A stretch of DNA of 64,000 nucleotides from Methanohalophilus profundi (lineage in GTDB: Archaea > Halobacteriota > Methanosarcinia > Methanosarcinales > Methanosarcinaceae), in the NCBI RefSeq assembly GCF_004137855.1, contig NZ_QBKB01000002.1, positions 879,518 through 943,517 of the forward strand. Direction: 5' to 3'. Shown one piece after another: positions 9,524-17,962 of this stretch (within the stretch, counting starts at the first letter, position 1; the number at the start of each line of letters is the position of its first letter). The notes under the pieces were generated by a model. The model made no database searches. It worked only from the letters and a program-made list of their open reading frames with translations, and was not told the DNA's origin. The translations under genes were made by a program, and so were the position numbers.

Positions 9524-10012
9524 TGTTAACGCATATGTTAACATCACGCCTACTTTTGCCATACACCCGCATCTAAACAAAAAAAAACAGATACCGATAT
9601 CAAGATTATGCTTGATTATAAATATCCTTAATTTAGAGTCGAAATGCACCTTTATAGTCAGAGGGTGTACTTTATGGTCAAAGTCAACTACCCCTACCTT
9701 ACGGAAGGAGACTACTGCTCGAAAAGTTGAAAACTTTGGAGGCAAACCCAGCATATGAGCAAACTTTAAATATTATAAAGTAGGTAAGCAATTGGCTACT
9801 GATGACAATCACCTAGTGAATAAAATAGGAAAATTTTGCCAATATGAGAAATCCACATTCATCACCTCAATAGAAGTAACTAATGACAAAACAGAAGATA
9901 TTAAGGGAAAGTGAGAAACTTCGACTTATATCGGATACTGGTATGTAATTAGTTATTATATAATGAATGTATACAACCACATAAAAATTTGAAATATATA
10001 GGAGGTCAGGAA
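9524..10012 (+). other. non-coding region with possible gene remnant; gdhA promoter at its end
   Basis: No convincing gene. An open stretch at 9759-9914 without a usable start translates into protein-like sequence (KIGKFCQYEKSTFITSIEV in its middle) and may be the decayed end of a lost gene. The promoter for gdhA is TTATATAA at 9956-9963, followed by GGAGGT at 10001-10006. Confidence 0.35.
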
Positions 10013-11260
10013 ATGTCAACTGAAAATCCCTTTGAAAATTCCCGCAAGCAGTTAGCAAAATGTGCATCAATCCTAAAACTGGATGAGAATGTACACGAAA
10101 TGCTCAGACATCCAATGAGAGAAATGCGTATCTCAATTCCGGTACACATGGATGATGGCTCTACAAAAGTGTTTGAGGGCTTCAGGATACAGTATAATGA
10201 TGCAAGAGGTCCCACAAAAGGAGGAATACGTTTCCATCCGGAAGAGGATATCGACACAGTCAGGGCTCTTTCCGCATGGATGACCTGGAAATGCGCTGTT
10301 GTGGACATCCCCCTGGGAGGAGGAAAAGGTGGAGTTGTCTGTAATCCAAAAGATATGTCAGATGCAGAACTTGAAAGACTCAGCCGTCAATATATTGCAG
10401 GTATTACCCCCATAATTGGCCCCCGCAAGGACATCCCTGCTCCTGATGTCTACACCAACCCCCAGATCATGTCATGGATGATGGATGAATACTCCAAGAT
10501 CTGCGGAATAAACCAACCCGGAATTGTCACTGGCAAACCATTGACAATCGGAGGCTCACTCGGCAGAGGAGATGCAACTGCAAGAGGTGGAATCTACACC
10601 ATACGAGAAGCTGCAGAGAAACTGGGAATGAACCTTGAAGAAGCAACCGTCGCAATCCAGGGATATGGAAATGCCGGATACCATGCAGCAAATCTGGCAA
10701 AGGAGTTGTTCGGATCAAAAATCATAGCTATCAGTGACAGTAAAGGCGGTGTCATGAATAAAAACGGTATCGATCCAACCACTGCGTTTGAACACAAGAC
10801 TAAGACGGGCTCTGTAGTGGACCTGCCCGACACAATGTCTGTTTCAAACGAAGAGCTGCTGGAACTTGACGTGGACATTCTGATACCTGCAGCGCTGGAG
10901 CATGTCATCACGGAAAAGAATGCAGACAAAATCCAGGCAAAAATTATCGCGGAACTTGCCAATGGTCCGACAACACCTGCAGCTGACGAAATCCTGTATG
11001 AAAGGGGAGTTCACATGATCCCTGACTTCCTGTGTAATGCAGGAGGAGTAACAGTCTCCTATTTCGAAATGGTGCAGAATTTCTATATGTACCAGTGGAG
11101 TGAAAAAAGGGTACACACACGTCTGGACAAGAAGATGACAGATGCATACGATGCCGTTTATGAGGCATCCCGGAGATACGAAATAGATATGAGAACAGCC
11201 GCATATGTCGTGGCCATCGAACGCGTGGTTACATCGATGAAAGACCGTGGCTGGATTTAA
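10013..11260 (+). CDS. gdhA: glutamate dehydrogenase
   Basis: Reversible oxidative deamination of glutamate (NAD(P)-linked), 415 residues. Signatures: [19 protein letters not shown] (about 58-76) and the catalytic-lysine loop [13 protein letters not shown] (about 101-113). [11 protein letters not shown] (about 213-223) is the dinucleotide-binding turn, and a hexameric-GDH C-terminus follows. The translation begins at the ATG at 10013, not the in-frame ATG at 9989, because GGAGGT lies 7 bases upstream of it. It is monocistronic, with its own TATA box and a hairpin terminator. Together with glnA 1.4 kb away it gives the cell two ammonia-assimilation routes; in haloadapted methanogens glutamate is also an osmolyte. 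Confidence 0.95.
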   Translation: MSTENPFENSRKQLAKCASILKLDENVHEMLRHPMREMRISIPVHMDDGSTKVFEGFRIQYNDARGPTKGGIRFHPEEDIDTVRALSAWMTWKCAVVDIPLGGGKGGVVCNPKDMSDAELERLSRQYIAGITPIIGPRKDIPAPDVYTNPQIMSWMMDEYSKICGINQPGIVTGKPLTIGGSLGRGDATARGGIYTIREAAEKLGMNLEEATVAIQGYGNAGYHAANLAKELFGSKIIAISDSKGGVMNKNGIDPTTAFEHKTKTGSVVDLPDTMSVSNEELLELDVDILIPAALEHVITEKNADKIQAKIIAELANGPTTPAADEILYERGVHMIPDFLCNAGGVTVSYFEMVQNFYMYQWSEKRVHTRLDKKMTDAYDAVYEASRRYEIDMRTAAYVVAIERVVTSMKDRGWI

Positions 11261-11290
11261 CCACACTGATTGGATATACCTAAATGAAAT

Positions 11291-11320
11291 GACCCGTTTT
11301 ACAGGGTCTTTTCAATTTTT
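11291..11320 (+). terminator. gdhA terminator hairpin
   Basis: GACCC (11291-11295) and GGGTC (11304-11308) form a stem with an 8-base loop, followed by a T-rich run to about 11320. Confidence 0.65.
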
Positions 11321-11365
11321 TAGTGATTATTACATATTCTGTTTTTACATAACTGGAGAATGTCT

Positions 11366-12094
11366 ATGAGAATTGCAATTCTTGGTGGCACAGGTAATAT
11401 TGGAAAAGGATTTGCTCTGCGATGGGGCCAGATACACGATATCATTATAGGTTCAAGAGATGAAGAAAGAGCAAAAACAAAAGCTTCTGAATATAATGAA
11501 ATAATGGAAAAGCATGGTTTTGATGCATCATCCATAAAAGGAACAGACAATAAAAATGCTGCTGCTGAATCAGAGATTGTGGTTCTTGCAATCAGATACA
11601 GCAACGTAGAATCAATAATTGAACAGATCAAACCTGTGCTGAAAAACCAGATTGTGGTTTCAGTGGTCGTACCCATGGAAAAAGACAGCTGTTATATGAT
11701 TCCGGACAGAGAGACCATTGAAATAGAGACCCAAGCGCGGGAAGATTATAAAACAAACTATTTCTGTTACAACAAACCACCATCCGGCAGTGCTGCAGAA
11801 GAAATTGCCGCAATGTTACCTCCGGGGGTAAGTCTTGTCTCTGCCTTTCACAATGTACCAGCCGCCAAACTTGCAGACCTGGACCTCAGGCTTGATTATG
11901 ATATAGGAGTTTGCGGAAACGATATGAATACAAAGAAGGTGGTCTTCGATCTTGTAAGAGCCATACCGAATATGAACCCGGTAGATGTAGGTCCGTGTGA
12001 GACCTCCTTAATGGTGGAATCCCTCACCCCTTTGCTCATAAATATAGCTGTCAGAAATCAGAGAAGAGACATCGGAATTAAGTTCGTAGACTGA
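11366..12094 (+). CDS. npdG: F420H2:NADP oxidoreductase (NpdG/Fno), copy 1
   Basis: Transfers hydride between reduced coenzyme F420 and NADP, linking methanogenic F420 to biosynthesis. 242 residues. N-terminal Rossmann motif MRIAILGGTGNIGKGFALRW with Fno-specific features: IIIGSRDEERA (NADP phosphate site), VVVPMEKDSCYMIPD, SGSAAEEIA, SAFHNVPA and CGNDMNTK (F420 pocket side). I start at the second ATG (11366), which has GGAG 7-8 bases ahead and matches the compact N-terminus of the family; the ATG at 11360 is too close to that site. A paralog lies tail-to-tail at 12182-12901. Confidence 0.92.
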   Translation: MRIAILGGTGNIGKGFALRWGQIHDIIIGSRDEERAKTKASEYNEIMEKHGFDASSIKGTDNKNAAAESEIVVLAIRYSNVESIIEQIKPVLKNQIVVSVVVPMEKDSCYMIPDRETIEIETQAREDYKTNYFCYNKPPSGSAAEEIAAMLPPGVSLVSAFHNVPAAKLADLDLRLDYDIGVCGNDMNTKKVVFDLVRAIPNMNPVDVGPCETSLMVESLTPLLINIAVRNQRRDIGIKFVD

Positions 12095-12181
12095 GAATTA
12101 ACACCAAAACTGTACCAACGGTGGCTGAAAAAGGAATTGTAAGGAATTGAAAATAACCGAACCTTCCCCTTACTGGAGTCT

Positions 12182-12901
12182 TTATACAAATTTCACTCCC
12201 AGGCTATCCATTTTGTTCCTGGCTGCTATGTTTATCAGCAGGGGAGTGAGGGATTCGATCATGGAAGAGGCCTGTAAGGGACCTGCATCCAATGGTCGCA
12301 AATTTGGTATATCATCTGTGAGTTTGCAGACAACTTCTTTTGAAGCCATATCATTCCCACAAACAGCAATATCATAATCCAGTGCAAGAGAGAGATCTTC
12401 AAGATGTTTGGCAGGAACATTGTGAAAACCCGATACCAGTCGAATGTTTTGGGGAAGAAGTTGTGCAATTTCCTCGGCGGCACTCCCACCAGCAGGTTGT
12501 GTATAACAGAAATATTCCGCATTGTATGCAGAATCCCGTACATCAACTTCCATATGTTTTGCATCTGGAATGATGTAACAGCTGTCCTTTTCCATAGGAA
12601 CAACCACAGAAACCACAATCTGGTCATGAAGCACGGGAGTAATGGTTTCAATAACAGATGAAACATGACGATACTTTATTGCAAGCAATACGACATCGGC
12701 CATTTGCGCAGCTGTTTTATTATCTACACCTTCAAAGGAAGCTTTCTTTCCAAGATCTTCCAGCCTACACCTGTACTCATTTGCCGCTGAAGCCGCCCTT
12801 TCTGCATTTCTTGAGCCAATGATGATATCGTGAAGACTGCCCCACCGCAGAGCAAAGCCTTTACCAATATGTCCCGTGCCGCCCAGTATCGCTATTTTCA
12901 T
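12182..12901 (-). CDS. npdG: F420H2:NADP oxidoreductase (NpdG/Fno), copy 2
   Basis: A second 239-residue Fno homolog, collinear with copy 1: MKIAILGGTGHIGKGFALRW, IIIGSRNAERA, VVVPMEKDSCYIIPD, GGSAAEEIA, SGFHNVPA, CGNDMASK and the same C-terminal SLTPLLINIA. All nucleotide- and F420-contact motifs are kept, so both copies should be active; they differ in the central helices. The first two in-frame ATGs (12919 and 12907) are less likely starts than 12901, which begins at the core strand after a GAGATGA. The convergent arrangement with 87 bases between stops suggests an old inverted duplication, with possible specialisation in cofactor preference or expression. Confidence 0.92.
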   Translation of the reverse strand: MKIAILGGTGHIGKGFALRWGSLHDIIIGSRNAERAASAANEYRCRLEDLGKKASFEGVDNKTAAQMADVVLLAIKYRHVSSVIETITPVLHDQIVVSVVVPMEKDSCYIIPDAKHMEVDVRDSAYNAEYFCYTQPAGGSAAEEIAQLLPQNIRLVSGFHNVPAKHLEDLSLALDYDIAVCGNDMASKEVVCKLTDDIPNLRPLDAGPLQASSMIESLTPLLINIAARNKMDSLGVKFV

Positions 12902-12963
12902 GAACATTTCATCTCTCATAATAACGTTTATAACTATTGGTTGTCAGACGTCAGATATATAAC

Positions 12964-13174
12964 GGAGAATGCTGGTACTCCTATTTGCGTATTGTAAGGT
13001 CCTTGCACAAGAATATGGCACAAGCCATTCGATGAGTGTACAGACAACCTCAGTACGCTACAAAAAGGAGACGGTGTGACATTACGCCTGTCACGAGGGT
13101 AACCGGGATGGACAGCGGATATTCCATAGGATGATATCCTGGAGTTAGTGCGTCGGGATACAGCATCGTTCTCC
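12964..13174 (+). ncRNA. candidate structured RNA, about 210 nt, unassigned family
   Basis: The 279-base gap between the second npdG and the UPF0235 gene is rich in nested pairing. The ends close on each other: GGAGAA (12964-12969) with TTCTCC (13169-13174) and TGCTG (12970-12974) with CAGCA (13161-13165), leaving a 3-base bulge. Inside are ATGGC/GCCAT (13015-13019 with 13024-13028, tetraloop), GTGACA/TGTCAC (13076-13081 with 13089-13094) and GGATAT/ATATCC (13117-13122 with 13134-13139). A TATA-like TTTATAAC at about 12928-12935 is placed to start a + strand transcript near 12960. I could not match it to RNase P RNA, SRP RNA, or a known riboswitch. Strand and limits are inferred from the promoter and closing stem only. 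Confidence 0.45.
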
Positions 13175-13198
13175 ACAAAATATAATTGATGGAATAAT

Positions 13199-13510
13199 AT
13201 GCCAATCCGGGATGCCATACACACAAAGGGGAATGGTTGTATAATTGATTTTGAAATTAATCCCGGCTCCAGCAAACTGGTAGTTCCTTCAGGTTACAAT
13301 ACCTGGCGCAAAAGGGTTGAGGGTAAATTAACTGAACCCGCACAAAAAGGAAAAGCCAACGACCAGCTTATACAAGAGCTCAGTCATATATTCCAGATAA
13401 ACATCTCCTCAATAACCATTGTATCCGGTGCAAAAACTACCAAGAAATCGGTACATCTTGAGAATGTGGGCCCAAAAGCAGCAGAAGATGTTCTGGAGCA
13501 ATACCTGTGA
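13199..13510 (+). CDS. UPF0235/DUF167 (YggU-like) protein
   Basis: 103 residues with the DUF167 core: DFEINPGSSKLVVPSGYNTW, then TEPAQKGKANDQLIQELS (the signature A-x-x-G-K-A-N) and a C-terminal SGAKTTKKSVHL. The family is a small alpha/beta protein of unknown biochemical role found across archaea, bacteria and eukaryotes. It follows the structured-RNA candidate by 24 bases and overlaps the next gene by four bases, so the two are co-translated. Confidence 0.88.
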   Translation: MPIRDAIHTKGNGCIIDFEINPGSSKLVVPSGYNTWRKRVEGKLTEPAQKGKANDQLIQELSHIFQINISSITIVSGAKTTKKSVHLENVGPKAAEDVLEQYL

Positions 13511-13884
13511 GAGATAATATGCACAAAGTTACAAATGTCCTGATCCTGCTCAAAAGCATGATTTACGAAAGTACCGGTCCACTGGAGACCCTTAGGTTTG
13601 CAAAGCACTACAGTGAACAGGGCCTGAATGTAAATATAGTCCTTTTTGGCCCAATGGGAGTAATGCTTGCCAAGAAGGATAAAGCAGGAGCGTTGGAATA
13701 CGACCAGAAAATCGATGAATGTATGAATCTGGGAGTGAACTTTATGTGTTGCAAACTGGGTTCTTCACTTGTAGGGCTCAAATATGAAGAAATGATACCG
13801 GGCATCGAAATGGTCGAACCTGAAGCTATTGCTGATACCATTCTGGAATTTAGCCAGAAACAACAACTTATTATTACGCTTTAA
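13507..13884 (+). CDS. DsrE/DsrF-like small protein
   Basis: 125 residues, a single DsrE-type Rossmann-like domain: NVLILLKSMIYESTGPLETL, then GLNVNIVLFGPMGVMLAKK, CMNLGVNFMCCKLGSSLVGL and EAIADTILEF. In sulfur-relay members a cysteine in the third block accepts persulfide; here the adjacent CC in NFMCCKLG is the candidate. The reading frame starts with GTG overlapping the upstream TGA; ATG at 13519 is an alternative. The context (UPF0235) does not define the substrate. Confidence 0.7.
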   Translation: MRDNMHKVTNVLILLKSMIYESTGPLETLRFAKHYSEQGLNVNIVLFGPMGVMLAKKDKAGALEYDQKIDECMNLGVNFMCCKLGSSLVGLKYEEMIPGIEMVEPEAIADTILEFSQKQQLIITL

Positions 13885-13915
13885 AAAAGATTACAGGGAT
13901 TTGATATAATCCCTG
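13876..13915 (-). terminator. terminator of the aldolase-like gene
   Basis: On the minus strand CAGGGATT (13915-13908) pairs with AATCCCTG (13901-13894) across a 6-base loop; the stop codon and a TCTTTTTT run follow at once. The hairpin is built from the last coding codons. Confidence 0.7.
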
Positions 13916-15036
13916 ACCTGCTGGGCAGTACCTTCAGCCTTGAAAGCCCCAAGGAACATGAGGGTTTCAGCATAGACCTTTGCATCAATGGCACGCCTTG
14001 TGTTCTCATCAACAGCATCTATGCGGTCAAAGAACTGCCTTACTGCATACTTGCTGAATTTGCCGAATATCTCATTATCACTCTTTTCAGCAGCTTTGCT
14101 GCGGAAATTCTCAATGGTCCATTTCCGGATGTCACTGAAAAGCTCAGGTTCATATATCCTGAACACTTCCCATACAATATTCTGGAAAAATGTGGCAACA
14201 TTGCCCTTCAGTATATCCCCGTGTGGGAAATGCTCGTAAATGAGTTCCCTGGGAGTACCGGTAATCCCGTGCTGGGCGATCCTGACACTAAAGCCATTCT
14301 CTTTCAGGGCGTCAGCAACCGCAATAGTCTGTTCTATATCAACTGAAACCTGCTGGATGAGATTTCCATTTGTATCATAGGTGTTCCCATGGGCACTACC
14401 GTTTGCAATTGCGATCACATGTGGATATACACCGTTTTCATTAAGCGCTTTGATGAAGGTTACTGCTTCTTCAGGTTTGGTAAGTACCCTGCCGTTTTCA
14501 TCCTCTCGGCCTATTTCACCAACCTCAACTTCAAGCCCATACTTACGACCACCCATTTTATCCTGGATATGATGGGCGATCTCTGTAGTTGCATCAATGT
14601 TCTGGGAGAGTTCTTCCCGGAGATTGCCACCCTGGAAATTGAAAAGATGGGATGCATCGATTGCAAAAGAGGTATATCCCGCATCAATCTGCCCACTTAC
14701 AAGTTCCTTTGTGGATTCAATATCCTCAGGAGTGCCTTTCTTGATTCCAATATGATCGGCATGCAGAGACCATACATCCAGACCAACTTCATTGGCGGTT
14801 TTTTTGCACCGTTTTGAAAATTCAGCAGGGGTCATACCTGAATAACCACCGTCCAGATCGGATTCAGAACGGGCGAGTTCTACCATCAGGGGAGCATCTG
14901 CATCTTTGGCTGCTTTCATAATCCCACGCATAACAAGAGAGATACGCGGATTTGCAGCGAGGATTATAGTATCTTTATCCAGCAAACTGTTAAATAAATA
15001 GGAACTTGGCAACGGTTCGAATTTGGATTCACTCAT
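13891..15036 (-). CDS. class II fructose-bisphosphate aldolase-like protein
   Basis: 381 residues, (beta/alpha)8 class II (metal-dependent) ketose-bisphosphate aldolase family. Visible: VWSLHADHIGIKKG with the zinc-ligand histidines (about 88-101), FAIDASHLFNF, a VEVGEIGREDENG stretch, VIAIANGSAHG with another ligand His (about 208-218), VRIAQHGITGTP (about 251-262) and an extended C-terminal helical part (about 285-381). The tail is longer than in bacterial FbaA. Many archaea use class I DhnA aldolase or the bifunctional FBPA/P, so the substrate of this enzyme is not certain; tagatose or other sugar bisphosphates are possible. It is a single gene with its own terminator. Confidence 0.8.
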   Translation of the reverse strand: MSESKFEPLPSSYLFNSLLDKDTIILAANPRISLVMRGIMKAAKDADAPLMVELARSESDLDGGYSGMTPAEFSKRCKKTANEVGLDVWSLHADHIGIKKGTPEDIESTKELVSGQIDAGYTSFAIDASHLFNFQGGNLREELSQNIDATTEIAHHIQDKMGGRKYGLEVEVGEIGREDENGRVLTKPEEAVTFIKALNENGVYPHVIAIANGSAHGNTYDTNGNLIQQVSVDIEQTIAVADALKENGFSVRIAQHGITGTPRELIYEHFPHGDILKGNVATFFQNIVWEVFRIYEPELFSDIRKWTIENFRSKAAEKSDNEIFGKFSKYAVRQFFDRIDAVDENTRRAIDAKVYAETLMFLGAFKAEGTAQQVRDYIKSL

Positions 15037-15175
15037 AGATTTTAAACCTCATACTGTTTATATGATACCTACATGTAACTTGCAATTCATAATGATTTCT
15101 GTCCGGAATGCAAACACCATAAGGAATAAATATAAAAACTAGAATTTCTCACAAAAAAACGACAGGAGGAGAAAG

Positions 15176-15298
15176 ATGGAAGAATTGCTTAAACTCAAGG
15201 ACAAACTTGAAAAAATGACGTCTGCCGAACTCTATGAATATGTAAAGGAGAACTATCCTGAAAACCCCGATGCGGGCCTGGGAAAGAAAAACTGGTAA
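15176..15298 (+). CDS. 40-residue charged small protein
   Basis: Too short for most gene calls but well supported. It has a TATA-like AATAAATATAAAAA about 40 bases upstream, an AGGAGGAG ribosome site and an ATG at 15176. The protein has a predicted amphipathic helix, MEELLKLKDKLEKM, followed by SAELYEYVKENYPENP, and ends in GLGKKNW. It has no cysteines and no membrane segment. Function is unknown; it could be a regulator or subunit stabiliser. Confidence 0.6.
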   Translation: MEELLKLKDKLEKMTSAELYEYVKENYPENPDAGLGKKNW

Positions 15299-15353
15299 TC
15301 CGCAGGGTATTGAACCTGGAAAGGGAAAAAATGAACAAGTGAGAGTGTACCTC

Positions 15354-15491
15354 TCAGAAACCACCGAGCATAGGCTTGATCACCAGTTTAAATATTACAA
15401 ATCCCAAAAGGAAGATAACGATCAAAACAAGAATTGCGACCAAAAAGCATTCCCTGTTCAATTTCTCATTTTTATCTTTGCAAAAATGCAT
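15354..15491 (-). CDS. 45-residue single-pass membrane protein
   Basis: A short gene convergent with the 40-residue gene. A GGGGGT ribosome site lies 7 bases before the ATG at 15489-15491, and a TATA-like TGATATATTATT lies further upstream. The N-terminal 15 residues are polar and basic (HFCKDKNEKLNRE), followed by one hydrophobic helix CFLVAILVLIVIFLLGFVIF (about residues 15-34) and a short tail. Family unknown. Confidence 0.6.
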   Translation of the reverse strand: MHFCKDKNEKLNRECFLVAILVLIVIFLLGFVIFKLVIKPMLGGF

Positions 15492-15541
15492 AGATATACC
15501 CCCGACAAAAGGGTAGTATCCAATAATATATCAACCTTCTG

Positions 15542-15573
15542 AAGAAGAAAAAGAGAGACCTTTTCAGGCCTCT
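15542..15573 (-). terminator. terminator of the hydantoinase-like gene
   Basis: Minus-strand AGAGGCC pairs with GGTCTCT (15573-15567 with 15560-15554, one G-U pair), followed by a T-rich run. The stop codon at 15564-15566 lies in the loop. Confidence 0.6.
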
Positions 15574-17495
15574 TCGTCTATCAGGCGGGTACCAACTCCC
15601 ATAATCCTGATTTTGGTTTCCATTGGGAAATCCCAACCTTCCGGCACAATCTCATCCTTCTTGACGTCAATTTCCACATGATCCGGGTCCAAGCCGGCGT
15701 CTTCCATGTATTGCATGACCATGGATTGTCCTGTTTCCCTGGCGTATTTTATAGCATCTTTATATTCATAGAAACTCTGTCGCCCTTTTTCAGAAAATAC
15801 ATAGTATTCCCAATCAGGAGCTGCCATGGAAGCAGGTCTTATAAGGAAATCAACCCTCCTTACACCTTTGGCTGCTAGGGCACCTGTGGCATTACCGACA
15901 TCTGAATATTTTGGAACAATAATCTCGGCATCCAGAATACTTCCAAGTATATCCTTATAAGCAACCACGGGCCCACCGATAAGAACAACCGGGATATCAA
16001 CCTTAAACTTTGTAGGACAATCGATATCGAATATTTTACGAATCTCCTCCCTTGGAATACCTTCCAGGAAAAAGGAAATCAGGTCTGAGGCCATATTCTT
16101 GGCAAAGGTTTCCTTGACATATCTGGCAAATTCCTCCCCGGTTCTCTTACACAGGGAACCCAGATATTCAGCACCTACCTCAGCTGCCTCCACATTGCGG
16201 GCGGTATAATCGCCAAGTACATGCAGAGCATCCGTGGAAGTAAAACCAATACACTGCACAAGCCTTTTCTGAATAAGACTATCCAGAATCCGGGTTGAGG
16301 GATACCGGCCCATACGACTGCGTAACTCCCGCAGAGAAGTAGGACTACTAGAGACGGAATCAAGCAATTCCTGCTCCAGGTCATTAAGGCCCATTGCTTC
16401 ATATTCAGTACGTGTAAAAAAGGTCGTGGGCTGGAAATTCATGCCGATCAAAGTTTTGGTTGGCATGGGATTGATCTTGAGAAGTTCCAGGAAATCAGGA
16501 TAGAGATCCGCTGCCCTGCAAAGGGGAATTACACGTCGCGGTCCAATATTCAATTTACCGTCCTTTACCCATATGTGACTGTCACCACCCATTGCTGAGG
16601 TTTCCATCTTAATAGCCTTGACACGGGTCTTCCATCCACCGACAACCGCTCCCATCTCACTCATTTCAGGAACGCCATCCTTTATAACGGATATATCGGT
16701 ACTTGTACCTCCCACATCAATAACTGCGCATGAATCGTTTCCTGTCAAAAAGGAAGCTCCTACAAGACTTCCCGCAGGTCCCGAGAAAATAGATTCAATA
16801 GGCTTTTCCAGTGCACTTTTGATACCTATAACAGAGCCATCGCATTTGAGCATGAATATCTTCGGACTGATTCCTCTGGAAGTTACATCCTTTTCCACAG
16901 TGGACATGAATCTTTCTGTGATGGGCAATAGCTGAGCATTGAAAAAGGCAGTTGTTGCTCTTTCAAAGGCACCAAGATCCTGAGAAAGCTCGTGTGCGCA
17001 TACCACTGGAAGACCTGTAGCCTCGCGGATTATCTGCTTGGCCCGGATTTCATGATCAGGGTTACGAATACTGAAAAAGGAAGAGATTGCAAAAGCTGCA
17101 ACCTTGTCCTTTATTTTCACCGCAAATTCCCTGACTGCTTCCTCATCCAGGGGTTCTTTCTCTCCGCCATTATAGGTATGACCACCGGCAACTTTTACAT
17201 AATGAGGAGTCGGAAGTTTTTCCTTGAGATCATAATTTCCGATCAAAAACAAACCAACGGGGAAACCCGTTCCTTCAAGGATCGTGTTTGTAGAAAGGGT
17301 TGTTGATACGGAAACTATCTTTACTTTCTTGAGTTTTTCCTGGTCGAGACCATCAATTGAGTTTTTTATCCCATCCAGAGGATCGGGATATGTTGTAAGT
17401 GCTTTATTTGAATCAAGAATACTATCAGTGTCATCATCCAGAAGAACAGAATCAGTATAAGTTCCTCCAGCATCTATTCCCAAACTGTATACCAT
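15564..17495 (-). CDS. hydantoinase/oxoprolinase family protein
   Basis: 643 residues from the start chosen. Members are ATP-dependent hydrolases of cyclic amides (5-oxoproline, hydantoins) or acetone-carboxylase-like subunits. Actin-like ATPase motifs are present: YSLGIDAGGTYTDSVLLD (phosphate 1), VSVSTTLSTNTILEGTG, and AVIDVGGTSTDISVI (phosphate 2). The last 150 residues are less typical. Methanogens often carry one stand-alone homolog with unproven substrate; no HyuB partner is next to it here. The ATG at 17495 has GGAGGTG 7 bases upstream; the extension to 17522 has no such site. Confidence 0.85.
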   Translation of the reverse strand: MVYSLGIDAGGTYTDSVLLDDDTDSILDSNKALTTYPDPLDGIKNSIDGLDQEKLKKVKIVSVSTTLSTNTILEGTGFPVGLFLIGNYDLKEKLPTPHYVKVAGGHTYNGGEKEPLDEEAVREFAVKIKDKVAAFAISSFFSIRNPDHEIRAKQIIREATGLPVVCAHELSQDLGAFERATTAFFNAQLLPITERFMSTVEKDVTSRGISPKIFMLKCDGSVIGIKSALEKPIESIFSGPAGSLVGASFLTGNDSCAVIDVGGTSTDISVIKDGVPEMSEMGAVVGGWKTRVKAIKMETSAMGGDSHIWVKDGKLNIGPRRVIPLCRAADLYPDFLELLKINPMPTKTLIGMNFQPTTFFTRTEYEAMGLNDLEQELLDSVSSSPTSLRELRSRMGRYPSTRILDSLIQKRLVQCIGFTSTDALHVLGDYTARNVEAAEVGAEYLGSLCKRTGEEFARYVKETFAKNMASDLISFFLEGIPREEIRKIFDIDCPTKFKVDIPVVLIGGPVVAYKDILGSILDAEIIVPKYSDVGNATGALAAKGVRRVDFLIRPASMAAPDWEYYVFSEKGRQSFYEYKDAIKYARETGQSMVMQYMEDAGLDPDHVEIDVKKDEIVPEGWDFPMETKIRIMGVGTRLIDEEA

Positions 17496-17767
17496 GCCGG
17501 AACACCTCCAATATATTAGCAATTTATATGTACAAATCGGCTAAATTGAGTTATAAAAGGTTCCATAAATTCACGGCTACATAAAGATACCGCATTATCC
17601 TATCGGTGTGAACATTCTAAATAATGGCTCATGATAACGAAAATAGAGATAAGAGGTATAGAAAAGCAGCCAAATATTTAAAAGAAGAAATAACCTGCCA
17701 AAATGTATAAATCTTTGTCTATATATAGATAAAGCTGCAAACCATTTAACAAAGTGAGGGACGGGGC

Positions 17768-17962
17768 ATGAATAAAAAAGAGGATTTTTAGTGGGAAAAA
17801 TCACCTGTTTCCGAAAAAGAAAAGGAAAAAATCATACCGATCCCCCTTAAATCCAATCACTGGACAGAAGATAAACCAGATATGGATGATGCAGATATTG
17901 TTGTAGATGAATTTAAGGAAAGAATTGCCCGCATTATATCTGATAAGAGGGCAAAAGAGTGA
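17768..17962 (+). CDS. small charged protein with in-frame UAG at codon 8, candidate pyrrolysine protein
   Basis: ATG (17768), seven codons, TAG (17789-17791), then 56 further sense codons to TGA at 17960-17962. The first codons give MNKKEDF; after the UAG the frame reads WEKSPVSEKEKEKIIPIPL, SNHWTEDKPDMDDADIV and VDEFKERIARIISDKRAKE. There is no alternative start after the UAG until a Met deep inside. Signals fit a real gene: TATATATAG at 17720-17728 and GAGGG 7 bases before the ATG. Methanosarcinaceae insert pyrrolysine at UAG, and no other gene here uses TAG as stop. The pylTSBCD genes themselves are not in the window. The 3' end overlaps the convergent ecfT end by 29 bases. A nonsense mutation or paired sequencing errors remain possible. 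Confidence 0.55.

Noticed and set aside
12964-13174. RNase P RNA, SRP RNA or a transposon end (MITE)
   Set aside because: No GGAAAGTCC-type or ACAGAAA core of RNase P, no SRP helix-8 tetraloop motif; the ends pair with a 3-base bulge and have no target duplication, unlike MITE termini.
12934-13275. 113-codon open frame on the minus strand through the RNA candidate
   Set aside because: It overlaps the start of the UPF0235 gene, has no ribosome site, and its composition is not protein-like; the pairing pattern explains the region better.
17799-17850. Alternative reading of the UAG gene by a one-base shift in the T5 run before TAG
   Set aside because: The shifted frame stops after about 20 more codons, while the unshifted frame stays open for 56 codons to a TGA, so a shift does not improve it.
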